A DNA stretch of 5,710 nt, taken from the NCBI GenBank assembly GCA_002684875.1, contig NYVY01000061.1, positions 4,098-9,807 on the forward strand, given 5' to 3'. A program made the translations under genes and the position numbers. Each line of letters begins with the position of its first letter. Position 1 is the first letter of the stretch. Under the pieces are notes generated by a model. It was not told where the DNA came from and did no database searches. It was given only the letters and a program-made list of their open reading frames with translations. This DNA comes from Pseudomonadota bacterium (GTDB lineage Bacteria > Pseudomonadota > Gammaproteobacteria > Burkholderiales > Burkholderiaceae_A). Positions 1 to 5,710 of this stretch are shown piece by piece.

Positions 1-1
1 A

Positions 2-124
2 GGATTTCAACGAGCTGAGTTTCTTTTAGATAAGGGGGCAATCGATTTAATAATTGATAGAAGAGATATGAAAGAAAAGGTTGGGAGTATATTATCGTTG
101 TTGTTAAAAAACGAGAACCGTTAA
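2..124 (+). CDS. accD: Acetyl-CoA carboxylase carboxyltransferase beta subunit, C-terminal end (partial)
   Basis: Only the last 40 codons and the TAA stop (122-124) are in the window; the gene enters from the left edge. The reading frame starting at base 2 gives [20 protein letters not shown] followed by [11 protein letters not shown], which closely matches the C-terminal end of AccD (family pattern [19 protein letters not shown]). AccD forms, with AccA, the carboxyltransferase half of acetyl-CoA carboxylase, which moves the carboxyl group from biotin to acetyl-CoA to make malonyl-CoA for fatty-acid synthesis. The zinc-finger and catalytic core lie outside the window, so their integrity cannot be judged. 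folC next door in the same direction is the usual partner in Beta- and Gammaproteobacteria, which supports the call from so short a piece. Confidence 0.93.
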   Translation, partial: GFQRAEFLLDKGAIDLIIDRRDMKEKVGSILSLLLKNENR

Positions 125-138
125 TATAAACTCTTTTT

Positions 139-1479
139 ATGTTTGATAGTGAAAATGAATTAGAAAATTGGCTAGAGAAGCTTTTAAAATGTCATCCAGC
201 AGAAATATCGTTAGGTTTAAATAGAGTTTTAGCAGTAGCTGAAAGAATGGACTTACCTATTGTAAAAGATAAGGTTAGGTTAACATCAAAGGTTATTGTA
301 GTGGCTGGCACAAATGGGAAGGGTTCAGTCTGTGCATTTGTAGAAAACATACTCCTTACTTCAGGCTACCAAACTACTCTTTATACTTCACCTCATATTT
401 TAAGTTTCAAAGAACGTTTTAAATATGCTGGGAAACTTTTAGAAGATAAAGATTGGGTAGAGGCGTTTAAAAAAGTTGAGAAAGCTCGGTTAAAAGTTCC
501 AAAGCAAAAGTTAACTTTTTTTGAGTTTTCAACCTTAGCTGCGATTTTATTATCTGAACAATTATGTCCAGATGTTGCTATTTTTGAAATAGGGTTAGGT
601 GGAAGGCTTGATGCTGTAAATCTGCTTGACAATGATTGTTCTGTTTTGACCTCTATTGATTATGACCACGAGAGGTATTTAGGGACAACTAGGGAACAGA
701 TTGCTTGGGAAAAATCTCACGTCGCTAGACCTGGGAAGCCAATAATAATTGCTGAAGAGCGTTTACCAGAAACCGTTACTGACCATTGTCTTGAAATAGG
801 GGCAAAGACAATCAGAGTAATGAAAGATTACACTTTTAAACTGCTCGGACAACAATGGACGTGGTTTGGGATAAATACTGTGCGGCACGCTCTACCCATA
901 CCAGCTCTTAGAGGAATGCATCAGCTAAAAAATGCGTCTGCTGCCCTTGCATGTTTTGAAGCGTTATCGAATGAGTTTCCTCTCAGCCAAGCTTTGATTA
1001 GAAAAGCTTTAGTGTCTGTTAGTCTGCCCGCACGATTTCAAGTTCTTCCAGGTCAACCAATGATTATTTTAGACGTAGCACATAACCTCGGAGCTGCAAG
1101 AACCTTATCAAATGAACTTGATAAAGTGGGATTTTTCCCAAAAACAATTGGCGTAGTTGGAATGCTGGATGATAAAGACAGCACTGCTATTTTTAAAGAA
1201 CTTGGGGATAAAGTAGATAAATGGTTTTTGGTAAGCCTCAGTAGGAGTAAGTCCATGAATCGTGGAAAAGCTGCAAAGTCTCTAAAAAACTCTCTATTAA
1301 AGGTTTGCCCAGATGCAGACGTTTTATGTTTTGAAAATCCAGAGGAAGGTTTTAAAGCAGCCTCGCGAGTTTCGGAAAAACAAGATAGGATTGTAGTGTT
1401 TGGTTCTTTTTATGTAATATCCGCCGTTTGGAAATTAGCAGGAGATTTTATTAAAGAATTTGATAAAGGAAAGGTTTAA
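139..1479 (+). CDS. folC: Bifunctional dihydrofolate synthase / folylpolyglutamate synthase
   Basis: FolC is a cytoplasmic ATP-dependent ligase of the Mur-ligase type. It joins glutamate to dihydropteroate and then adds further glutamates to folates. The 446 residues (E. coli about 422) show the family motifs in order: P-loop GTNGKGS (57-63), TSPHI (83-87), FEIGLGGRLDAVN (149-161), DHERYLG (176-182), the EK pair (191-192) whose lysine matches the carbamylated active-site lysine of the family, LRGMHQLKNA (258-267), LPARF (296-300), LDVAHN (311-316), GMLDDKD (341-347) and FGSF (421-424). The ATG at 139 leaves the usual short lead before the first helix, but no Shine-Dalgarno is visible; translation may be coupled to accD, whose stop is 14 bases upstream. 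Odd residues are EKSHV in place of the usual EKAGI, and AHNL in place of AHNP. The gene looks intact. Whether both activities are present cannot be told from sequence alone; bifunctionality is the norm in proteobacteria. Confidence 0.96.
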   Translation: MFDSENELENWLEKLLKCHPAEISLGLNRVLAVAERMDLPIVKDKVRLTSKVIVVAGTNGKGSVCAFVENILLTSGYQTTLYTSPHILSFKERFKYAGKLLEDKDWVEAFKKVEKARLKVPKQKLTFFEFSTLAAILLSEQLCPDVAIFEIGLGGRLDAVNLLDNDCSVLTSIDYDHERYLGTTREQIAWEKSHVARPGKPIIIAEERLPETVTDHCLEIGAKTIRVMKDYTFKLLGQQWTWFGINTVRHALPIPALRGMHQLKNASAALACFEALSNEFPLSQALIRKALVSVSLPARFQVLPGQPMIILDVAHNLGAARTLSNELDKVGFFPKTIGVVGMLDDKDSTAIFKELGDKVDKWFLVSLSRSKSMNRGKAAKSLKNSLLKVCPDADVLCFENPEEGFKAASRVSEKQDRIVVFGSFYVISAVWKLAGDFIKEFDKGKV

Positions 1480-1522
1480 TTATTCTGGTTTAGGATTGAA
1501 TCTAAAATTAGGTTTTTATTAA

Positions 1523-2026
1523 ATGAAAAAAAACTTTGACAAAACGGATCCATTTTTGGGGGTTAAAAAGAAAGCCCGATATAGGGTCGTCGGGGTATTT
1601 TTTTTCTCTATAGTGGTTCTTATGGGTGGTAACTTTTTATTTGAACTTAACCCCAATCATTTGTCGGGTGATTTTATAGTTGAATTGCCAGAGGAAGTTC
1701 AGTCTAGAAGTTTTTTGGTGGGAGAATATAAAAAGCTCCATGATATTTTGGGAAGACCTTTTTCAGAAGAGGATTTTCGTGTTTTAAAGAGTTTTAAAAA
1801 AAAGATTTGGTATGTTGAGGTGGGACTTTTTCTTAAAAAAAGTAAAGTCGACATGCTGTCTGAAAGACTTATTCTGGAAGGATATGCGCCTGAAACTAGG
1901 AAACGAAAGGTTGGAGAGAAAATAATTTTTAGCGCTATTTTAGGTCCCTATAACTTTTTTAATGCCGAGATGATAACTGAAAAACTTGTGACTAAAGGAT
2001 TGAAGGCTGATATTAATCGCTTTTAA
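1523..2026 (+). CDS. SPOR-domain membrane protein (DedD-like), short form
   Basis: This 167-residue protein has a basic, cytoplasmic-looking N-terminus (1-21), one hydrophobic segment at about 22-40 (VVGVFFFSIVVLMGG), a linker of about 50 residues, and a SPOR domain at about 94-167. The domain shows the two-repeat pattern: WYVEVGLF (96-103), where the family has VQVGSF, and ILGPYNFFNAEMITEKL (139-155), where it has V-VGPF---EAE---. SPOR domains bind glycan strands stripped of stem peptides, which concentrate at division septa, so a single-pass inner-membrane protein with a periplasmic SPOR domain is the likely topology. Its place between folC and cvpA is that of E. coli dedD. It is shorter than E. 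coli DedD (about 220 residues) and lacks the long Pro/Ala-rich linker common in these proteins. The ATG at 1523 has a weak AGG at 1510-1512. The assignment as the dedD orthologue rests on synteny; the domain call is firmer. Confidence 0.87.
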   Translation: MKKNFDKTDPFLGVKKKARYRVVGVFFFSIVVLMGGNFLFELNPNHLSGDFIVELPEEVQSRSFLVGEYKKLHDILGRPFSEEDFRVLKSFKKKIWYVEVGLFLKKSKVDMLSERLILEGYAPETRKRKVGEKIIFSAILGPYNFFNAEMITEKLVTKGLKADINRF

Positions 2027-2035
2027 AAATAACTT

Positions 2036-2542
2036 TTGATAGAAAATTTTACTTGGATAGATACAGTAGTTTTTATAATATTTGTTTCTTCCTTTTCTCT
2101 ATCGGTGCTGAGAGGGTTAATATATGAAGTATCTTCAATATTAGTCTGGAGCTTTAGTTTATATACGGCTTATCGTTTTGGTCATGTTTTTTCTGAAATA
2201 TTTTCGGATTCATTTTCCGAAGAAATTCGAAGTATAGGAGGTTTTTTTACTGTTTTTGTTGTAGTTTTCCTTATATCAAAAATGGTTATATTATCTTTTA
2301 AAGAAATTATAGAAAAGTCTGGGGGAGGAGCAATAGACAAGTTTTTAGGAGGTTTTTTCGGTCTATTTAGAGCAGCTTTAATGGTTCTCATTCTTTCTAT
2401 ATTAGGAACAATGACCGCTTTGACTGAGGAAGAGGCTTGGAGGTCAGCCGTTACTAGACCTTATTTGGAGTATTCAATTAGTTTGGTGATACCCTATTTA
2501 CCAGACTTTATTAATGAGAATGTAAAAATTAATTTTGAGTAG
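2036..2542 (+). CDS. cvpA: CvpA family inner-membrane protein
   Basis: CvpA is a small integral membrane protein, first named for a role in colicin V production in E. coli; its biochemical function is poorly defined. The 168 residues show four hydrophobic segments at about 9-24, 31-48, 66-87 and 102-127. Family landmarks are TWID near the start (6-9), RGLIYEVSSILVW (26-38), DKFLGGFFGLFRAAL (101-115, where an R-G pair is common and this one has R-A) and the C-terminal W-R-S helix (135-137). The start must be TTG at 2036: an in-frame TAA lies at 2030-2032, no ATG follows in the first 100 residues or so before essential segments, and TTG places W-I-D at the usual distance from the N-terminus. 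No Shine-Dalgarno is evident; the SPOR gene ends 9 bases upstream, so coupled translation is likely. The stop overlaps the purF ribosome binding site, and the cvpA-purF pair is conserved in proteobacteria. Confidence 0.92.
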   Translation: MIENFTWIDTVVFIIFVSSFSLSVLRGLIYEVSSILVWSFSLYTAYRFGHVFSEIFSDSFSEEIRSIGGFFTVFVVVFLISKMVILSFKEIIEKSGGGAIDKFLGGFFGLFRAALMVLILSILGTMTALTEEEAWRSAVTRPYLEYSISLVIPYLPDFINENVKINFE

Positions 2543-2545
2543 GAG
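2541..2545 (+). promoter_or_regulatory. Ribosome binding site of purF
   Basis: AGGAG is followed by 8 bases and then the ATG at 2554. It is the clearest Shine-Dalgarno in the window and shares two bases with the cvpA TAG stop (2540-2542). It fixes the purF start, because the second codon must be the cysteine that becomes the catalytic N-terminus. The other starts in this operon have weak sites or none. Confidence 0.85.
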
Positions 2546-2553
2546 AAAACCGA

Positions 2554-3969
2554 ATGTGTGCTGTCTTTGGAATCGTTGGCTATGGGTCTGTAAACCAGGA
2601 TATTTATGATGCACTTCTTTTAATGCAACATAGAGGACAGGATGCAACTGGAATTGTTACCTCCTCAGGGAAAAAAATTAATGTTGTTAGAGGTAATGGA
2701 TTAGTTAGAGATATCTTCAGAACTCGTGATATGAGAAATTTAATCGGTGAGATTGGCATTGGGCATTGCAGGTACCCAACTGCTGGAAATGCTGAAAGTT
2801 TTGAAGAAGCGCAACCATTTTATGTTAACGCTCCTTATGGCATTGTTCTTTGTCATAACGGTCAACTGACAAATGCCGATAATTTAAAAAATACAATGTA
2901 TGCAACTGATAGAAGGCATATTAATACTGATTCTGACTCCGAGATATTACTGAATGTTTTTGCTAATGAACTTCAAAAAAGTTCCAATGGTATAAGAGTT
3001 GATCCTGAACAAGTTTTTCAGGCAATTGTTGGTTTACATAGGAGAGTACAAGGCGCTTTTGCATGTGTAGCAATGATTCCTGGGTTTGGTGTTTTTGGGT
3101 TTAGAGATCCTTTGGGAATAAGACCTCTTGTTTTAGGAAAAAGGAATACTAAAAGTGGTCCAGAGTGGGCGCTAGCTTCCGAGTCCGTAGCATTACAAGG
3201 TTTAGGATTTAGCCTCGAGCGGGATGTATTACCAGGTGAATGTATTATTATTACTGAAGAAAAAGAAGTTTTTTCAAGAATATGTTCAGAGAATAATTCA
3301 CTCAACCCTTGTATCTTTGAGTATGTATACTTTGCTCGTCCAGACTCCGTTATTGATGAGATTTCAGTTTATGACGCTCGTTTGAAGATGGGAAAACGGT
3401 TAGGGGAAAAGGTAAAAAAAGTTATAGAGAAAGGAGACATTGATGTCGTTATACCAGTTCCAGATTCAAGTAGACCAGCAGCTTTGGAACTTTCTGTGAC
3501 TTTAAACATTCCGTATAGAGAAGGCTTTATTAAAAATCGTTATATTGGTAGAACATTTATTATGCCTGGTCAAGAAGTTCGTTTAAAATCTGTCAGGCAG
3601 AAGCTCAGTCCAATAATTAGTGAATTTAAGAATAGGAGTGTTTTAATTGTTGATGATTCAATAGTCAGAGGAACGACAAGCAAACAAATAGTGCAGATGG
3701 CAAGAGATGCTGGAGCTCGGAAAGTTATTTTTGCTTCGGCGTCGCCTCCGATAAGATTTCCAAATATATATGGTATAGATATGCCAACAAGGAAAGAATT
3801 AATTGCATTTGGAAGAACTGAAGATGAGGTTCGGAAGGCTTTGCAGGTTGATGATTTAGTATTTCAAGACTTAGACGCTATGTTGAAAGACGTACTATCA
3901 TTCAATTCAAATCTTGATGGGCTAGAGGCTTCTTGTTTCAACGGCAGCTATTTAACAGGGAGCGCTTAA
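2554..3969 (+). CDS. purF: Amidophosphoribosyltransferase (glutamine PRPP amidotransferase)
   Basis: PurF catalyses the first committed step of de novo purine synthesis: PRPP plus glutamine gives 5-phosphoribosylamine, glutamate and pyrophosphate. The N-terminal glutaminase domain (about 2-235) has the nucleophile Cys2, exposed once Met1 is removed, plus QHRGQDA (25-31), RYPTAG (73-78), HNG (101-103) and SDSE (127-130). The phosphoribosyltransferase domain has FARPDSVID (260-268), IPVPDSSRP (300-308), the PRPP-loop segment KNRYIGRTFI (327-336) and the PRPP-binding signature VLIVDDSIVRGTTS (363-376) with its paired aspartates. It ends after SCFNGSYLTGSA at 471 residues, about 30 short of E. 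coli PurF (505); the missing part is a non-catalytic tail. The start reads MCAVFG where MCGI is usual. It shares a transcript with cvpA, and its stop lies 4 bases from that of the convergent dnaE2. No PurR-like operator was seen upstream of cvpA or purF. Confidence 0.97.
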   Translation: MCAVFGIVGYGSVNQDIYDALLLMQHRGQDATGIVTSSGKKINVVRGNGLVRDIFRTRDMRNLIGEIGIGHCRYPTAGNAESFEEAQPFYVNAPYGIVLCHNGQLTNADNLKNTMYATDRRHINTDSDSEILLNVFANELQKSSNGIRVDPEQVFQAIVGLHRRVQGAFACVAMIPGFGVFGFRDPLGIRPLVLGKRNTKSGPEWALASESVALQGLGFSLERDVLPGECIIITEEKEVFSRICSENNSLNPCIFEYVYFARPDSVIDEISVYDARLKMGKRLGEKVKKVIEKGDIDVVIPVPDSSRPAALELSVTLNIPYREGFIKNRYIGRTFIMPGQEVRLKSVRQKLSPIISEFKNRSVLIVDDSIVRGTTSKQIVQMARDAGARKVIFASASPPIRFPNIYGIDMPTRKELIAFGRTEDEVRKALQVDDLVFQDLDAMLKDVLSFNSNLDGLEASCFNGSYLTGSA

Positions 3970-3973
3970 GAAT

Positions 3974-5710
3974 TTACTGAAAATCCCGAGATTTACAGTG
4001 GTTGTTTCCAAGATTATATTTTAAAAGGGGTGTTTGATCTTTTATTGTTGAAACAAGAAAGTTACCATTGCAAGAATAAAAAAGATTTGATTGAACATTT
4101 CTTTCTTTTTGCCAGAAACCTTCTACAGAAACAAGCACTGAAGATAAAACGGTGTTTTTATTTGCTTCAAAAAATTTTTTACTTAAAATAAGATTGAGAT
4201 TACCAGTTTCATCCTCAATTGTCATAAAAACAATACCTTTTGCGGTGTGAGGTTTTTGACGATTTGTTATCAGTCCATTAGTTTTAAATATTTTTTTACC
4301 TATACTTTTTTTTATATCTATGATTTTTTCTCCTTTTAGTTTTCCTCTTAAAAAAGACATGGGATGCATATCAATAGATAGCCCCAAGCACTTAAAGTCT
4401 GCCATCATTAAATATTTGTCATCAGGCGTGCCTAATATCTTTTCGTCTAGAGGGTTTTCCATAACCAAGCTTTTTTCCAAAACTCCAGAGAAGTTTGTTG
4501 TTCCCAGGGCTTCCCAAGAAGCATAGTATCTATTGTCTTTAATGCTACTTAAAGCCCCGGATTTTGCAAGGGTTATTAAGTCATGCTTGCTGAGACTTAC
4601 CTCCTTAGCCAAGCATGTAATAGATTCATATCCCTTTTGTTTTCTACTTGTAGCAATTTGTTCTAATTTATTTTTAGAAATATTTTTAATATGATTTAAT
4701 CCAATTCGAACAGAAAGAAGAGTAGAATTATTTTCTCCTATTTCATTGTTACATTCGAGATTTGTTAGGAACGAGCTTTTTTGGACGTCGACTGGTAAAA
4801 CTGTTACACCATGATCCTTGGCATCTTTGATTAATTGGTTAGGATGATAAAATCCAAGTGGTTGAGAGTTTAGCAGGGAAGCCAAAAAAACATCAGGGTG
4901 ATGTTTTTTTATCCAGGCACTTGTGTAAACTAACAAAGCAAAACTAACTGCATGTGACTCTGGGAATCCATATTCTCCGAATCCCTGTATTTGTGTAAAA
5001 ATACTTTTTGCAAATTTTTCTGTGTACCCCTTTTTTTTCATCCCTAATACGATTCTTTTATGAAAAGCTTCCATTTTCTTATCATCTTTCCATGTTGATA
5101 AAGATCTTCTGAGCTGATCTGCCTGTCCAGGGGTAAAATCGGCTGCTTCAATTGCAAGTTCCATGACTTGCTCTTGGAAAATAGGAACGCCGAGGGTTCT
5201 TCCTAAAATATTTTCTATTTTTTTACTAGGATAGAATAGTTTTTCCTTACAGCGCCTTCTTTTAAGAAATGGGTGTACCATCCCACCTTTTATAGGACCT
5301 GGACGTACAATTGCTACCTCTATTACAAGATCATAGAAACAACATGGTTTCAACTTTGGCAGCATGGCCATTTGCGCTCTAGATTCTATTTGAAATACCC
5401 CAACAGTATCTGCATTCGAAATCATCTCATATGTGTAGTTGTCATTTGCTGGGATATCTTGCAATTTAGTTGGAATTGTCATGTCGTCTTTATAAATTTT
5501 CTTTTTTAATTCCAGTAAATTCAAAGAATTTTTAATTGCTGATAACATTCCAAGTCCCAATATGTCTATTTTTAGTATATTTAAAGCTTCAATGTCATAT
5601 TTGTTCCATTGAATAACTCTTCTGTTTTCCATTCGGGCATTTTCTATTGGAACAATGTCATAAAGAGATTTATCGCTGATGATAAAACCTCCTACATGTT
5701 GAGAAAGGTG
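3974..5710 (-). CDS. dnaE2: Error-prone DNA polymerase DnaE2 (ImuC), C-terminal part (partial)
   Basis: The frame stays open to the right edge: 26 codons (HLSQHVGGFIISDK, then IVPIENAR) precede the Met codon at 5632, so that Met is internal and the true start is outside the window. The 578 visible residues are just over half of a DnaE2 (usually about 1,030-1,080). Fragment residues show the third catalytic Asp in LKIDILGLGML (Asp49, matching E. coli alpha D555), ESRAQM (109-114), RPGPIKGGMVHPF (136-148), QEQVM (179-183), GFGEYGFPESHA (243-254), LLNSQPLGFY (279-288), a helix-hairpin-helix region (about 335-390), an OB-fold (about 474-550) and the tail KSRDFQ (573-578). ESRAQM, GGMVHP, NSQPLGFY and the KSRDF tail mark DnaE2 rather than replicative DnaE1. 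The family performs damage-induced mutagenic synthesis with ImuA/ImuB, which are not in view. The PHP domain and first two catalytic aspartates are off-window. No break is seen. Confidence 0.95.
   Translation of the reverse strand, partial: HLSQHVGGFIISDKSLYDIVPIENARMENRRVIQWNKYDIEALNILKIDILGLGMLSAIKNSLNLLELKKKIYKDDMTIPTKLQDIPANDNYTYEMISNADTVGVFQIESRAQMAMLPKLKPCCFYDLVIEVAIVRPGPIKGGMVHPFLKRRRCKEKLFYPSKKIENILGRTLGVPIFQEQVMELAIEAADFTPGQADQLRRSLSTWKDDKKMEAFHKRIVLGMKKKGYTEKFAKSIFTQIQGFGEYGFPESHAVSFALLVYTSAWIKKHHPDVFLASLLNSQPLGFYHPNQLIKDAKDHGVTVLPVDVQKSSFLTNLECNNEIGENNSTLLSVRIGLNHIKNISKNKLEQIATSRKQKGYESITCLAKEVSLSKHDLITLAKSGALSSIKDNRYYASWEALGTTNFSGVLEKSLVMENPLDEKILGTPDDKYLMMADFKCLGLSIDMHPMSFLRGKLKGEKIIDIKKSIGKKIFKTNGLITNRQKPHTAKGIVFMTIEDETGNLNLILSKKFFEANKNTVLSSVLVSVEGFWQKERNVQSNLFYSCNGNFLVSTIKDQTPLLKYNLGNNHCKSRDFQ

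Noticed and set aside
393..632. Open frame on the minus strand inside folC
   Set aside because: Antisense to conserved folC motifs, no recognisable protein and no ribosome binding site. The same holds for minus-strand frames at 1053-1256 (folC), 2182-2391 (cvpA) and 3018-3305 (purF).
1489..1506. Imperfect inverted repeat in the folC-SPOR gap (TTTA-GA / TC-TAAA) followed by a short T-run
   Set aside because: The stem is only about six A/T-dominated pairs with a bulged G, too weak to call a terminator or operator; the operon probably reads through.
1480..2035. Search for a PurR-type operator or a clear sigma-70 promoter ahead of the SPOR gene, cvpA and purF
   Set aside because: No palindrome of the ACGCAAACG type and no well-spaced -35/-10 pair was found. 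Candidate TTGATA near 1460 has no matching -10 at proper spacing.
4002..4056. Seven-base inverted repeat TTGTTTC / GAAACAA just past the convergent junction
   Set aside because: The arms are 41 bases apart, inside the dnaE2 coding region, with no GC-rich stem or T-tract. Chance in AT-rich DNA; no intrinsic terminator could be supported between purF and dnaE2.
4320..4526. Plus-strand open frame opposite dnaE2, and a second at 5273-5509
   Set aside because: Both are shadows of well-conserved dnaE2 coding sequence; their translations look like no family and lack starts with plausible ribosome binding sites.
5630..5632. Met codon at 5632 as the start of the minus-strand polymerase gene
   Set aside because: The frame is open upstream to the window edge and encodes typical DnaE2 sequence (QHVGGFIIS, VPIENAR), so this Met is internal.

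Overview
The window is an AT-rich stretch of a proteobacterial chromosome (about 35% GC where I counted by hand). It carries an ordinary housekeeping block, and I found no mobile element, CRISPR array, RNA gene or unknown system in it. The gene order accD - folC - SPOR-domain gene - cvpA - purF is the one known from Beta- and Gammaproteobacteria, including E. coli accD-folC-dedD-cvpA-purF. Some PurF wording (FRTRDMR after the N-terminal core, IPVPDSSRPAA in the transferase core) and the presence of an ImuC-type DnaE2 polymerase make me lean to a betaproteobacterium with a low-GC, compact genome. That placement is an inference.

Layout. Bases 2-124 hold the last 40 codons of accD (acetyl-CoA carboxylase beta subunit). 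folC (139-1479) follows after 14 bases. A 43-base gap leads to a short membrane-anchored SPOR-domain protein (1523-2026). Nine bases later comes cvpA (2036-2542), which has to start on TTG. purF (2554-3969) starts 11 bases after the cvpA stop, and its strong ribosome binding site overlaps that stop. All five point to the right and are close enough to be one transcript. On the other strand, converging on purF with only 4 bases between the stop codons, is the 3' part of dnaE2/imuC (3974 to the right edge). It remains open at the edge, so its true start lies outside the window.

How the genes fit together. AccD feeds fatty-acid synthesis. FolC makes and polyglutamylates the folates that supply one-carbon units, including those used in purine synthesis. 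PurF commits PRPP to purine synthesis. CvpA is a small membrane protein habitually found next to purF, and the SPOR protein is probably an envelope protein that binds septal peptidoglycan. DnaE2 is a separate unit, normally the polymerase of the DNA-damage-inducible ImuA-ImuB-DnaE2 mutagenesis system. Its partners are not visible here.

Points for a second look are modest: PurF lacks roughly the last 30 residues seen in E. coli, exactly where it meets dnaE2; its N-terminal motif reads MCAVFG rather than the usual MCGI; the SPOR protein is unusually short; FolC has changes beside its active-site lysine and in its AHNP motif; and DnaE2 has a short linker before its conserved KSRDF tail. There is no gene-free stretch longer than 43 bases.
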